Assembly (NCBI GenBank): GCA_913062815.1
Contig: CAJXWZ010000028.1
Span: forward strand, 1 to 63,103
Direction of reading: 5' to 3'
Length of the DNA stretch: 63,103 bases
From: an uncultured Colwellia sp.
GTDB taxonomy: Bacteria > Pseudomonadota > Gammaproteobacteria > Enterobacterales > Alteromonadaceae
The first letter of the stretch is position 1. Each line of letters opens with the position of its first letter. A model generated the notes under the pieces. The model was given only the letters and a program-made list of their open reading frames with translations. It had not been told where the DNA came from and did not search any database. The translations under genes were made by a program, and so were the position numbers. Shown here one piece after another: positions 1 through 7,037 of the stretch.

Positions 1-73
1 CATATGAGGGTGCTGCGCTTAACGCTGCGCCCACGGCAAGGGCTAGTGCGGTAGCACGAAATTTTGTAGACAT
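1..73 (-). CDS. N-terminus of an exported protein (partial)
   Basis: Only the first 24 codons lie in the window; the gene continues past base 1. The peptide begins MSTKFRATALALAVGAALSA, a short basic N-terminus followed by an alanine/leucine-rich hydrophobic stretch with A-x-A-like ends, as in a Sec signal peptide. The ATG at 73 is preceded at a good distance by an AAGGAAG ribosome binding site. The mature part is not visible, so the family cannot be named; an outer-membrane receptor or other secreted protein is possible. Confidence 0.6.
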   Translation of the reverse strand, partial: MSTKFRATALALAVGAALSAAPSY

Positions 74-652
74 GTTACTTCCTTCTAAAGTGTTTGTTTT
101 TTACTTAACTCGCTTAAGTAAGCGGAAAGCTTTTATATAATTATTATAAATATTTGTTTCACAACCTTTTAAAAAAGCTAACGAAACTAATTGGTTCAGT
201 TAAAAAAACTGACCAATAATTATATATAGAACACCTATGAAAACTTTACAAGTTAGTTACGGCAACATTTTTGAGTACATTTTTGCTTGGTTAGAATAAA
301 GTCATTTAGTAGCTACGAAAATCATAATTCAAATATCATCGAAATAAATAACACAAACATAAGTTACCACTGGTATATAGCGACATTAGCTGTATAAACA
401 AATTTCAATACTGTGCGAAATCCTTCGTAATAAAAGTAGATTTAAATCTGATTGTTAGCGAATAAAAAAATTGTAAAAATTTCCCCTACAATTGGCTAGT
501 CAAAAGCGGCTTGATTAAAACTTACAAATTAGTAACTTAACAAATAATATAATAAACATTTTTTTTACAAAAAATTAATATTAATTATACTATTATCCTA
601 CTAAATAAACGGTTATTTTCAGTATCACGAGGTAACACATTGTATTGTGCTA
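74..652. other. AT-rich non-coding stretch
   Basis: About 580 bases with no supported gene between the leftward exported-protein gene and the cold-shock gene promoter. It must carry the promoter and leader of the leftward gene. The one clear structure is an inverted repeat at 190-217 (ATTGGT, one unpaired T, CAGT, an A-rich loop, ACTG, ACCAAT), placed where an operator or leader hairpin for the leftward gene would be. I see no tRNA, riboswitch or repeat array. Confidence 0.5.
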
Positions 653-680
653 TTGACAATCTGGCACGGCGATATATAAT
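653..680 (+). promoter_or_regulatory. Sigma-70 promoter of the cold-shock gene
   Basis: A consensus -35 box TTGACA (653-658) and a consensus -10 box TATAAT (675-680) are separated by 16 bases. Transcription would start near 687 and give a leader of about 175 nt before the ATG at 863. Long leaders of this size are known for cspA-type mRNAs, where they control stability and translation in the cold; that this leader acts the same way is inferred. Confidence 0.8.
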
Positions 681-862
681 TCCCGCGCTTGAAGTTAGTT
701 TTATATCTTAGTACACCATTTCGCTGTTAATTTCTGTTGTTCAGATTTAGCTCGTCCTGTTTTATAAGTAATAGCAACTCTTTTTAGCAAACCCGCTTTT
801 TCAAGTTTGTATAATGCTGTTTGTCAAAGCTCAATTACTCATAAATAAATTAGGATATCCTT

Positions 863-1069
863 ATGTCTACAACTACTGGTACAGTAAAATGGTTTAACGA
901 AGCTAAAGGTTTCGGTTTCATCGAGCAAGAAAATGGCCCAGACGTTTTCGCTCACTTCAACGCTATCGTTGGTGACGGTTTCAAAACTTTAGCTGAAGGT
1001 CAAAAAGTTGAATTCACAGTAACTGATGGTCAAAAAGGCCCTCAAGCTGAGAACATTGTTGCACTTTAA
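863..1069 (+). CDS. Cold-shock domain protein (CspA family)
   Basis: A 68-residue single cold-shock domain, the usual family length. RNP1 is seen as KGFGFIEQ and RNP2 as DVFAHF, the aromatic surface that binds single-stranded RNA and DNA. Family members act in the cytoplasm as RNA chaperones that melt mRNA structure and can act as antiterminators. A consensus promoter and a leader of about 175 nt precede it, and a strong hairpin with a T-run follows directly, so it is transcribed alone. Codon choice is that of a highly expressed gene. Which Csp paralogue this is cannot be decided from the sequence. Confidence 0.95.
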   Translation: MSTTTGTVKWFNEAKGFGFIEQENGPDVFAHFNAIVGDGFKTLAEGQKVEFTVTDGQKGPQAENIVAL

Positions 1070-1088
1070 TTTTATTAATTGATGCAAT

Positions 1089-1126
1089 AAAAAAGCGAGT
1101 CACCTTTTAGGTACTCGCTTTTTTTA
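1089..1126. terminator. Terminator between csp and the HDOD gene
   Basis: The hairpin pairs AAAAGCGAGT with ACTCGCTTTT, with three further pairs (ACC/GGT) above a bulged C, and is followed by a T-run. The left side is A-rich, so it can also end the convergent HDOD gene transcript on the other strand. Confidence 0.85.
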
Positions 1127-1151
1127 TAAATATTTTTAATCGTATTATCAG

Positions 1152-1997
1152 TTAATAAATGGTGACTGATGTCGGGCTTAATACCGACAAAATGCCTAAT
1201 CGCTCTAGATCACAGTAATCAAGTGCTGTTCGGAACATTTCCTCATGAATACCTAGTGTCGATAATTGCGCTACCTTAACTGATTGTGGCTGACCGGCTA
1301 ATTTAATCGACCTATGCTGACTCATAATGCGCTTGGCAATATAGAGCAATTCAGTTTCCGCATTAACTAAGCTGAAGTCCTCTTCATCTTGATTACGAAT
1401 AGGAGATACTAAATTATAAGGTAATTGCCATAATTTGAGTAACTCAGCTCCACACTCACCATAAGTAAACCCCAGCACATCACGCTGAGAATCCCAGGGC
1501 AATTTACTATCTACTCCACGTTGACATTCAGCCACCTTTTCAGCAGAAATTTGCTTGACAATTAGTTCACCTAAGTTGTGCAACAAACCTAAAATAAATA
1601 ACCGTTCTGCATTGGCAATATTGAGGCTACAACCAAAAAATTTGATTAATAAGGCACAATCAACACTTTCTTCCCAAAAGTTATCTAAGTACTCTTGTTC
1701 AGCATTCACTGATTCAAATGCTTGGGTAGTGAAATAGGCAATAACTAAGTTGTATACTTCTGTTATACCCAACACGAGAACTGCTTTTGAAATTGTGTCG
1801 ATTTTTCCGGGGTAATTAAAAAAGGAGCTATTGGCAAGCTTTAAAATAGTACCTGACAAAGCAGGATCAACTAAAATAACATCGCTTATGTCATCAATAG
1901 TTGACGACTCATCATCGATTAACTCTTTTATTCTAATAAATGAATCCGATAGGACAAATATTTCACCCGCTTGATCGGCATATTCAATGGCATTCAT
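1152..1997 (-). CDS. HDOD-domain protein, copy 1
   Basis: A 281-residue protein that is almost entirely one HDOD domain, a degenerate HD-type phosphohydrolase fold found in bacterial signalling proteins and not usually catalytic. Residues 36-75 (DISDVILVDPALSG, then a KLANSSFFNYPG stretch and TISKAVLVLG) and 133-147 (LFILGLLHNLGELIV) match the family pattern; His140 is kept. There is no receiver or GGDEF domain, so partner and output are unknown. It faces the cold-shock gene across a shared terminator and is a paralogue of the gene at 8665-9507, which begins with the same MNA-EYA pattern. Regulation is not visible. Confidence 0.85.
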   Translation of the reverse strand: MNAIEYADQAGEIFVLSDSFIRIKELIDDESSTIDDISDVILVDPALSGTILKLANSSFFNYPGKIDTISKAVLVLGITEVYNLVIAYFTTQAFESVNAEQEYLDNFWEESVDCALLIKFFGCSLNIANAERLFILGLLHNLGELIVKQISAEKVAECQRGVDSKLPWDSQRDVLGFTYGECGAELLKLWQLPYNLVSPIRNQDEEDFSLVNAETELLYIAKRIMSQHRSIKLAGQPQSVKVAQLSTLGIHEEMFRTALDYCDLERLGILSVLSPTSVTIY

Positions 1998-2081
1998 ATA
2001 TAGTCATCCGCTAGAGATATTTAGCTCAAAATTACAACAAGCTCTTAAATATAAATTTAGCACAATTTTAACAGAAGCTTA

Positions 2082-2945
2082 TCAATATTCAGCACTAATT
2101 TGATAAGAGGTAAATTTTCGCATGTTAATCACGCCATTTTCGAAAATCAAATATTGCCCTTTAATACCAAGTAACGTACCAGATACTATTGGCGTTTTAT
2201 CAAAATTAAAAGAACTAATCTTAGTTAGGTATTGGCTAACGGGATAATTAATCTCCACGACTTCTTCATCTAATCGTTGCACAGCATCATTACCAAACTT
2301 TAGAGCTATCTCAGCTAAACGCTGTTCTATTCTCGGAATTAGTTGCTTTGCTTTTTCTTTCAAGTCGATCGACTCATTAGCGCCTTTAAGCATAGCACGC
2401 CAATTGGTTTTATCACCGATAAATTCAGCCAACGCTATTTCAACAAGGCCTGACTGTAAGCGAGTACTCACTTTGAATATGGGTAGCGCTTGAGTAGCAC
2501 CCTGATCTATCCAACGAGTTGGTAATTGAGTATGACGGGTAATTCCTACCTTCAGAGCCGAAGTATTAGATAGGTAAACGTAATGATCAACCATACAATG
2601 CTGCTCGCCCCACTGCGGTTCTCTACAGGTACCTAAATGATGATGGCAGGTTTCTGGCTTCATAATACACATATCACATTGAGCCAGTTTAGCCATACAA
2701 GGGTAGCAAAAACCTTGAGAATAGCTTTTCTTAGTGCTTCTGCCGCAGTGCTTACAGGCTATTTTATTGTGAAAAGTGAGACTCAACTCCTTGCCGATTA
2801 ATGAATTTAACTCAATACTTTGTCTGCTGCCCTCTTCATTTATCGCAGCTAAAGGAAGCTGATATTGAACGACATTTTTATCACCGAGTTGAGCGGTTAA
2901 TTTTTCTACTGCGCCTATGGCTGAAATTGGCATGCTTGCTCTCAC
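2082..2945 (-). CDS. DUF2797 protein with cysteine-rich putative zinc domain
   Basis: A 287-residue protein recognised as DUF2797; function unknown. Eight cysteines fall in pairs at residues 64/67, 80/83, 90/93 and 100/107, consistent with two zinc sites. Directly after comes HYVYLSNTSALKVGITR with a downstream LPTRW, which resembles the core of GIY-YIG nucleases of the KIGxT type. That resemblance is my reading, not established. The frame opens with GTG at 2945; the ATG four codons in (2933) is an equally possible start, and neither has a strong ribosome binding site. It lies just downstream of arfB on the same strand, 29 bases apart, so the two may share a transcript. Confidence 0.8.
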   Translation of the reverse strand: MRASMPISAIGAVEKLTAQLGDKNVVQYQLPLAAINEEGSRQSIELNSLIGKELSLTFHNKIACKHCGRSTKKSYSQGFCYPCMAKLAQCDMCIMKPETCHHHLGTCREPQWGEQHCMVDHYVYLSNTSALKVGITRHTQLPTRWIDQGATQALPIFKVSTRLQSGLVEIALAEFIGDKTNWRAMLKGANESIDLKEKAKQLIPRIEQRLAEIALKFGNDAVQRLDEEVVEINYPVSQYLTKISSFNFDKTPIVSGTLLGIKGQYLIFENGVINMRKFTSYQISAEY

Positions 2946-2974
2946 TATTATTTTTAGGACTACTTTATTTAAAC

Positions 2975-3388
2975 TTAAAACTTAATCTTTTGACGTGTTT
3001 GTTTGACTGTTTTTCTATTGGCTTTACTAGTTAATCTTCGCTGAACTGAACCCTTAGTAGGTTTAGTAACTCGCCTTTTTTTTTGCACTACCATGACAGT
3101 TATGATTAATTCTTTTAAACGCTTTAGTGCATCATCCTTATTCATTTCTTGAGTACGAAATGATTGCGCTTTAATAATGATGATGCCCTCTTTGGTAATC
3201 CTACTATCGTTAGCACTGATTAAACGTTCTTTATAAACAACAGGTAAAGAAGAGCGGTTAACATCAAAACGCAAGTGAATTGCTGTAGCCACTTTATTAA
3301 CCCGTTGCCCGCCATTACCCATGGCTCTAATCGCACTTAGTTCGATTTCCCAATCAGCAATACTAACGTTATTTGATATCTCTAACAC
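2975..3388 (-). CDS. arfB: Alternative ribosome-rescue factor ArfB (peptidyl-tRNA hydrolase)
   Basis: A 137-residue member of the RF1-like GGQ family. The catalytic motif appears as GNGGQRVNKVATA (GGQ at 26-28), and the C-terminus is a lysine/arginine-rich tail (KKRRVTKPTKGSVQRRLTSK onward) that in ArfB enters the empty mRNA channel. The enzyme hydrolyses peptidyl-tRNA on ribosomes stalled without a stop codon, independently of tmRNA. Length matches E. coli YaeJ (140). The start is GTG at 3388 with a weak ribosome binding site. It precedes the DUF2797 gene and is divergent from a GIY-YIG gene. Confidence 0.93.
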   Translation of the reverse strand: MLEISNNVSIADWEIELSAIRAMGNGGQRVNKVATAIHLRFDVNRSSLPVVYKERLISANDSRITKEGIIIIKAQSFRTQEMNKDDALKRLKELIITVMVVQKKRRVTKPTKGSVQRRLTSKANRKTVKQTRQKIKF

Positions 3389-3432
3389 TTTTAATTACCA
3401 TCAACTTTTATTAACTTTCTCTGCCAAATAGT

Positions 3433-3702
3433 ATGACTAATGATAAGCCTTGGTTCGTTTATTTTTTACGCTGCAAAGATAACAGTCTATATGCTGGTAT
3501 CACCACAGATGTCGTTCGACGTTTACATCAACATAACCATACTAAGCTTGGGGCTAAGTATACTAGAGCAAGGCGCCCAGTAACACTGGTGTTTACTGAA
3601 ATGACACCAGATAAAAGTAGTGCAAGCAAACGTGAATACCAGTTAAGAAAATTAAGCAAACCGCAAAAAGAACACTTAGTGAGCATTTACCTTAACCAAT
3701 AA
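3433..3702 (+). CDS. GIY-YIG domain protein (UPF0213/YhbQ type)
   Basis: An 89-residue single GIY-YIG domain. The core is WFVYFLRCKDNSLYAGITTD followed by V-x-R-R-L-x-x-H, and the downstream Glu in KREYQLRKL fits the catalytic acid position. Small proteins of this type (E. coli YhbQ) are predicted DNA endonucleases; the cellular role is not established. It is divergent from arfB with 44 bases between the starts, and no partner gene follows closely. The ATG at 3433 lacks a clear ribosome binding site. Confidence 0.88.
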   Translation: MTNDKPWFVYFLRCKDNSLYAGITTDVVRRLHQHNHTKLGAKYTRARRPVTLVFTEMTPDKSSASKREYQLRKLSKPQKEHLVSIYLNQ

Positions 3703-3807
3703 TGCTTCTGATAGAGGTCTGCTCAGTGTGTTTTGCGACTGTTTTTTTCGATTTATGCGGCAATCACTGGTAGAATGCCCCGTTTTGTAAAAATGAAGTG
3801 ACTATCT

Positions 3808-4545
3808 ATGACCGAATTAGCTACCCAGAAAGAAAATATGTTTATTGAGCAATACTGTAACATTGACAGCGAAAAAATTAGTTTTACTCGCCAACAAGGT
3901 AGTGATTTTGCTAAGCAAGTAGCCGATGATTTTAACCCTCTGCATAATGTTGAAACCAAACGCTTTTGTGTTCCAGGTGATTTGTTATTTTCAGTGATTA
4001 TTGCCAAAGCAGGATTGCACAAAGAGATGAGCTTTGATTTCTCTGGCATGGTTAATGATAATATAGAGCTCACTTTTCCTACAGAAATTACCGACAGTTA
4101 TGCTGTTAATGATGACAATGACAAAACCTATTTAACGGTTGCTGTTAGTGGTGAAAAAACTCAATGCCCTGCATTAATCAATGCGCTAACTAAGGCTTAT
4201 GTAGATTTTTCTGGCCATACCTTTCCTGATATCCTGGTTAAATTAATGGCCGAAAATAATGTAATGATCAACCCGGCTCGTCCCATGGTAATGTATCAAT
4301 GCATGAAGATAAACTTAGAGCGCCTTGATATTAAAACACTTTCTCTGCAGCTAGCGCAAACAAGTTTATCAATTGAAGGCAAACGTGGTGACGCTTGGTT
4401 AGAGTTTGACTTAATTAGCGAAGGTGAAGTGGTTGGCCACGGTAAAAAACATATGTTATTAAGTGGTTTACGAGCATATTGCCAAGACAACATTGATGAT
4501 TTAGTGTCACAATATAAAGAAAGTAAAATTACCTACAACCAATAG
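3808..4545 (+). CDS. DUF3581 protein, probable hot-dog fold
   Basis: A 245-residue protein that I assign to DUF3581, conserved in marine gammaproteobacteria with unknown function. Residues 33-46 contain DFAKQVADDFNPLH, whose D-x-N-x-x-H spacing is that of MaoC-type hydratases, and a hydrophobic segment (GDLLFSVIIAKAG) follows as in hot-dog folds. The second half (KGKKHMLLSG region) may be a second hot-dog half. No signal peptide or membrane segment is seen, so it should be cytoplasmic. It is probably monocistronic: the upstream gene ends 105 bases away and the next gene is convergent. Confidence 0.7.
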   Translation: MTELATQKENMFIEQYCNIDSEKISFTRQQGSDFAKQVADDFNPLHNVETKRFCVPGDLLFSVIIAKAGLHKEMSFDFSGMVNDNIELTFPTEITDSYAVNDDNDKTYLTVAVSGEKTQCPALINALTKAYVDFSGHTFPDILVKLMAENNVMINPARPMVMYQCMKINLERLDIKTLSLQLAQTSLSIEGKRGDAWLEFDLISEGEVVGHGKKHMLLSGLRAYCQDNIDDLVSQYKESKITYNQ

Positions 4546-4607
4546 CTACAACTTGAAATTATTTATCGTAAAAGTTTCGATCACAGCACACACTTAAAGC
4601 ACCATCA

Positions 4608-5093
4608 CTATTGGATATAACTTTTTTCAAAGTTTAATCGTTGTGCTTGTTTGTCCTCACTACAAAAGGCAAACTCAGATAAGCTTTTGGGTCGTTGACA
4701 ACGCTTTGGTTGTTGATAGAACTTGAGCCAAGCGTGTTTTTTATTTCCTTGGTATTTTGATTGAATCACAATGGCATTTTGAGTTTTAAATGGTGTACCT
4801 GCTTTTATTTTCTTACTTTTGGTTTTTTTCTTGTTTATCGTAGTACTACTTTTTTTATTCCCTGACTTTTTCTTTTGTTTCGTGTGGCCTTTTTCACATT
4901 GCCACCATTTATCTCGCGCTTTATCTTCTCTTACTCTTAAGCTGTTCCCCTGCTTGGACGAATATCCATTTCGCTGTAATGCTTGCACATTATGTAATTT
5001 TTCTAACAAGGCTTTACAGCGCTTTTTTGCCAATAATGGCGGTGAAATGAGCAATAGCATAGCAAGTAATAAAAGGCATTTAAGCTGAAGCAT
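4608..5093 (-). CDS. Lysine-rich secreted protein of unknown function
   Basis: I do not recognise a named family. The open frame extends to 5144, but the ATG at 5093 is preferred: it has an AAGGA ribosome binding site 8 bases upstream and gives a clean signal peptide (MLQLKCLLLLAMLLLISPPL, then LAKK). The 161-residue precursor would leave a mature protein with four cysteines (26, 66, 132, 144), enough for two disulphides. An N-terminal conserved-looking block holds ARDKWWQCEKG; a very basic low-complexity linker (about residues 70-97) and a C-terminal block follow. It is divergent from the periplasmic DNA ligase gene, the starts 105 bases apart. The high positive charge would suit binding to DNA or another polyanion, but this is inference. 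Confidence 0.65.
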   Translation of the reverse strand: MLQLKCLLLLAMLLLISPPLLAKKRCKALLEKLHNVQALQRNGYSSKQGNSLRVREDKARDKWWQCEKGHTKQKKKSGNKKSSTTINKKKTKSKKIKAGTPFKTQNAIVIQSKYQGNKKHAWLKFYQQPKRCQRPKSLSEFAFCSEDKQAQRLNFEKSYIQ

Positions 5094-5198
5094 ATTCAAT
5101 CCTTGAATAGTGTAATTTAGAATATTTCCACGAAATATGATCATAGACCAAAATTATAGACTAATCTTAAATTTATCATTTACACACGGATGTTATTG

Positions 5199-6038
5199 AT
5201 GAAGCTCATAGTCACACTAGCTTTTCTCTTTCTTATATTAAATCTTCAAGCTACCCCTCAACCAAAGCCGCTGATTCAGTTGGCCACAAGTTATAAATCC
5301 GTTGACGATATAAGTCAGTATTGGCTATCTGAAAAACTCGATGGAATACGTGGTTATTGGGATGGGGAAAAATTAGCTACGCGCCAAGGTAACTTAATCC
5401 ATACGCCTAAATGGTTTACGCACAACTGGCCTACAACTGCGATGGATGGTGAATTGTGGATTGGCCGAAATCAATTTCAACAAACGCTTTCTTGTGTACG
5501 AAAAATCCATATAGTTGAAAAGTGCTGGCGTAAAGTTCGTTTTATGATATTTGATTTACCCAAGTCCAACGATACCTTCGACCAAAGAATACAAATTATG
5601 CAAGAAATTTCGCACAAAACGAACTCTCAATATTTAACTATGATCACACAGTTTAAATTGAGCAATAATAGCCAATTAACCGCTAAGCTTGATGATATTA
5701 TTGCTAAAGAAGGCGAAGGGTTGATGCTTCACCTTGGTAGTGCATATTATCATACTGGTAGAACTGCCAACATTATGAAGTTAAAAAAACATCTAGACGC
5801 TGAAGCTACAGTTATTGGTCATATTGAAGGTAAAGGTAAATACACAGGCAAGTTAGGTGCGCTAAAAGTAAAAATGTCAGATGGAACAACATTTAAAATT
5901 GGCTCAGGCTTTACGGTTCAAGAACGCACTAATCCCCCCCAAATAGGGACTATTATCAGCTTTAAATATAATGGTAAAACCTTAGCAGGAATTCCTAGGT
6001 TTGCTCGGTATTGGCGGATAAGAACACCAGAAACTTAA
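5199..6038 (+). CDS. ligE: Periplasmic ATP-dependent DNA ligase (LigE type)
   Basis: A minimal ATP-dependent DNA ligase of 279 residues with an N-terminal signal sequence (MKLIVTLAFLFLILNLQATP), as known for Lig E enzymes of Vibrio, Haemophilus and related genera. Motif I is SEKLDGIRGYWDG, with Lys46 as the residue adenylated by ATP; AMDGELWIG, the EGLMLH motif and LKLKKHLDAEA follow in family order, then a C-terminal OB-fold. The enzyme seals nicks in duplex DNA, presumably in the periplasm, and has been linked to DNA uptake or extracellular DNA. The ATG at 5199 is chosen over 5190 because the ACGGA ribosome binding site lies 8 bases before it and overlaps the earlier ATG. A run of seven C at 5934-5940 lies in the reading frame. 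The stop overlaps the convergent methyltransferase by 4 bases. Confidence 0.88.
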   Translation: MKLIVTLAFLFLILNLQATPQPKPLIQLATSYKSVDDISQYWLSEKLDGIRGYWDGEKLATRQGNLIHTPKWFTHNWPTTAMDGELWIGRNQFQQTLSCVRKIHIVEKCWRKVRFMIFDLPKSNDTFDQRIQIMQEISHKTNSQYLTMITQFKLSNNSQLTAKLDDIIAKEGEGLMLHLGSAYYHTGRTANIMKLKKHLDAEATVIGHIEGKGKYTGKLGALKVKMSDGTTFKIGSGFTVQERTNPPQIGTIISFKYNGKTLAGIPRFARYWRIRTPET

Positions 6039-6937
6039 GCGCTAGGCAAATAAGTAAAGATCAATACTTTTAGCCCTTTGCCTTGATGCGCTTCTTTAAA
6101 CACTTTTGGGTTATCAAGTCGCTGCTCAAACACACACTCAGGACATTCACGCGCTACTTCACCTTTTAAGAACTGTTCATCCAAATCAGGAGAGTTTAAA
6201 CATAACATTAATTTGGCACCCGCATGCATCCATTGGGGAATGCGACGGATGATCTTAGCGTAATCACGCTCGATATTAACACTGCCCTTTTGAAATGATG
6301 GCGGATCGCATATCAACAAATCATATTTTCCGTACTTTTTAATGCGGCTGTTAGATTTAAAAATATCAACTCCCTCAAAGACAACCTGTTTACCCTCTTT
6401 TTTGGCCAGTTTATTTAGCTGGTGGTTTTCTCTACCTTTGCTTAACGAAGCTTTACTTAAGTCAATATTAACAACTTGGCTAGCACCACCTGCCGTTGCT
6501 GCAACTGAGAAAGCACAGGTATAGGCAAATAAATTTAGTACATTTTGTCCTTGGGATTGTTGATGCACCCAAGAGCGACCATTAGCCATATCTAAAAATA
6601 AGCCACTATTTTGTGCCCTACCCAACTCAATATGGTAAGACAAACCGTTTTCATTGACGATTGTGCCGTCCACCTGTTCGCCTAATAATACTTGCGTTGG
6701 CGAAAACTTTTCATAGCGTCGCTGTACTTGCACACTAGTACATTCACTTACTAATTCTTGTAAGCACTGCCCTTGTTTAAGTAACCAATCCTCATCAACA
6801 GCCTGATAAAGCGTAATTAGGATAACAGGTGATAACCAATCGACGTTAACATGAGATAAATTTTCATAGGCATGACCACGACCATGAAACAATCGTTGAC
6901 AGTAAGTGAAGTCAGTAGCATTTATATATTCAATCAT
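6035..6937 (-). CDS. Class I SAM-dependent methyltransferase (RlmI/RlmL-like)
   Basis: A 300-residue methyltransferase of the Methyltrans_SAM family that includes 23S rRNA methyltransferases. FLDMANGRSWV and NVLNLFAYTCAFSVAATAGG (SAM-binding motif I), then VVNIDLSKASL (motif II) and LLICDPPSFQKGS (motif IV, D-P-P-S) are all present. The PUA domain of RlmI is absent and the N-terminus is short, so this is a smaller subfamily whose target is not known; an rRNA base is the best guess. It lies downstream of the symporter gene but is cut off from it by a terminator, so it should have its own promoter near 6940-6953. Confidence 0.82.
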   Translation of the reverse strand: MIEYINATDFTYCQRLFHGRGHAYENLSHVNVDWLSPVILITLYQAVDEDWLLKQGQCLQELVSECTSVQVQRRYEKFSPTQVLLGEQVDGTIVNENGLSYHIELGRAQNSGLFLDMANGRSWVHQQSQGQNVLNLFAYTCAFSVAATAGGASQVVNIDLSKASLSKGRENHQLNKLAKKEGKQVVFEGVDIFKSNSRIKKYGKYDLLICDPPSFQKGSVNIERDYAKIIRRIPQWMHAGAKLMLCLNSPDLDEQFLKGEVARECPECVFEQRLDNPKVFKEAHQGKGLKVLIFTYLPSA

Positions 6938-6953
6938 AGCAGGTTTTAAAATG

Positions 6954-6988
6954 AAAAAAGCCGGGCAATATTAACATTGCTCGGCTTT
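6954..6988 (-). terminator. Terminator of the NSS symporter gene
   Basis: A 13-bp stem (AAAGCCGAGCAAT with ATTGCCCGGCTTT on the minus strand, one G-T pair) with a 6-base loop and a following T-run lies 50 bases past the symporter stop codon. Confidence 0.88.
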
Positions 6989-7037
6989 AGTATTCAAAGA
7001 GTTTCCACTTTATTTGAACGGCATAACCTATGAAAAA

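Noticed and set aside
662..677. TGGCAC at 662 as a possible sigma-54 -24 element before the cold-shock gene
   Set aside because: The -12 side reads TATA rather than a TTGC-type box, and a consensus sigma-70 promoter overlaps the site.
5199..6038. ATP-dependent ligase as part of a phage or defence system
   Set aside because: It has a signal peptide and the minimal Lig E architecture, and no nuclease, integrase or other defence gene lies nearby.
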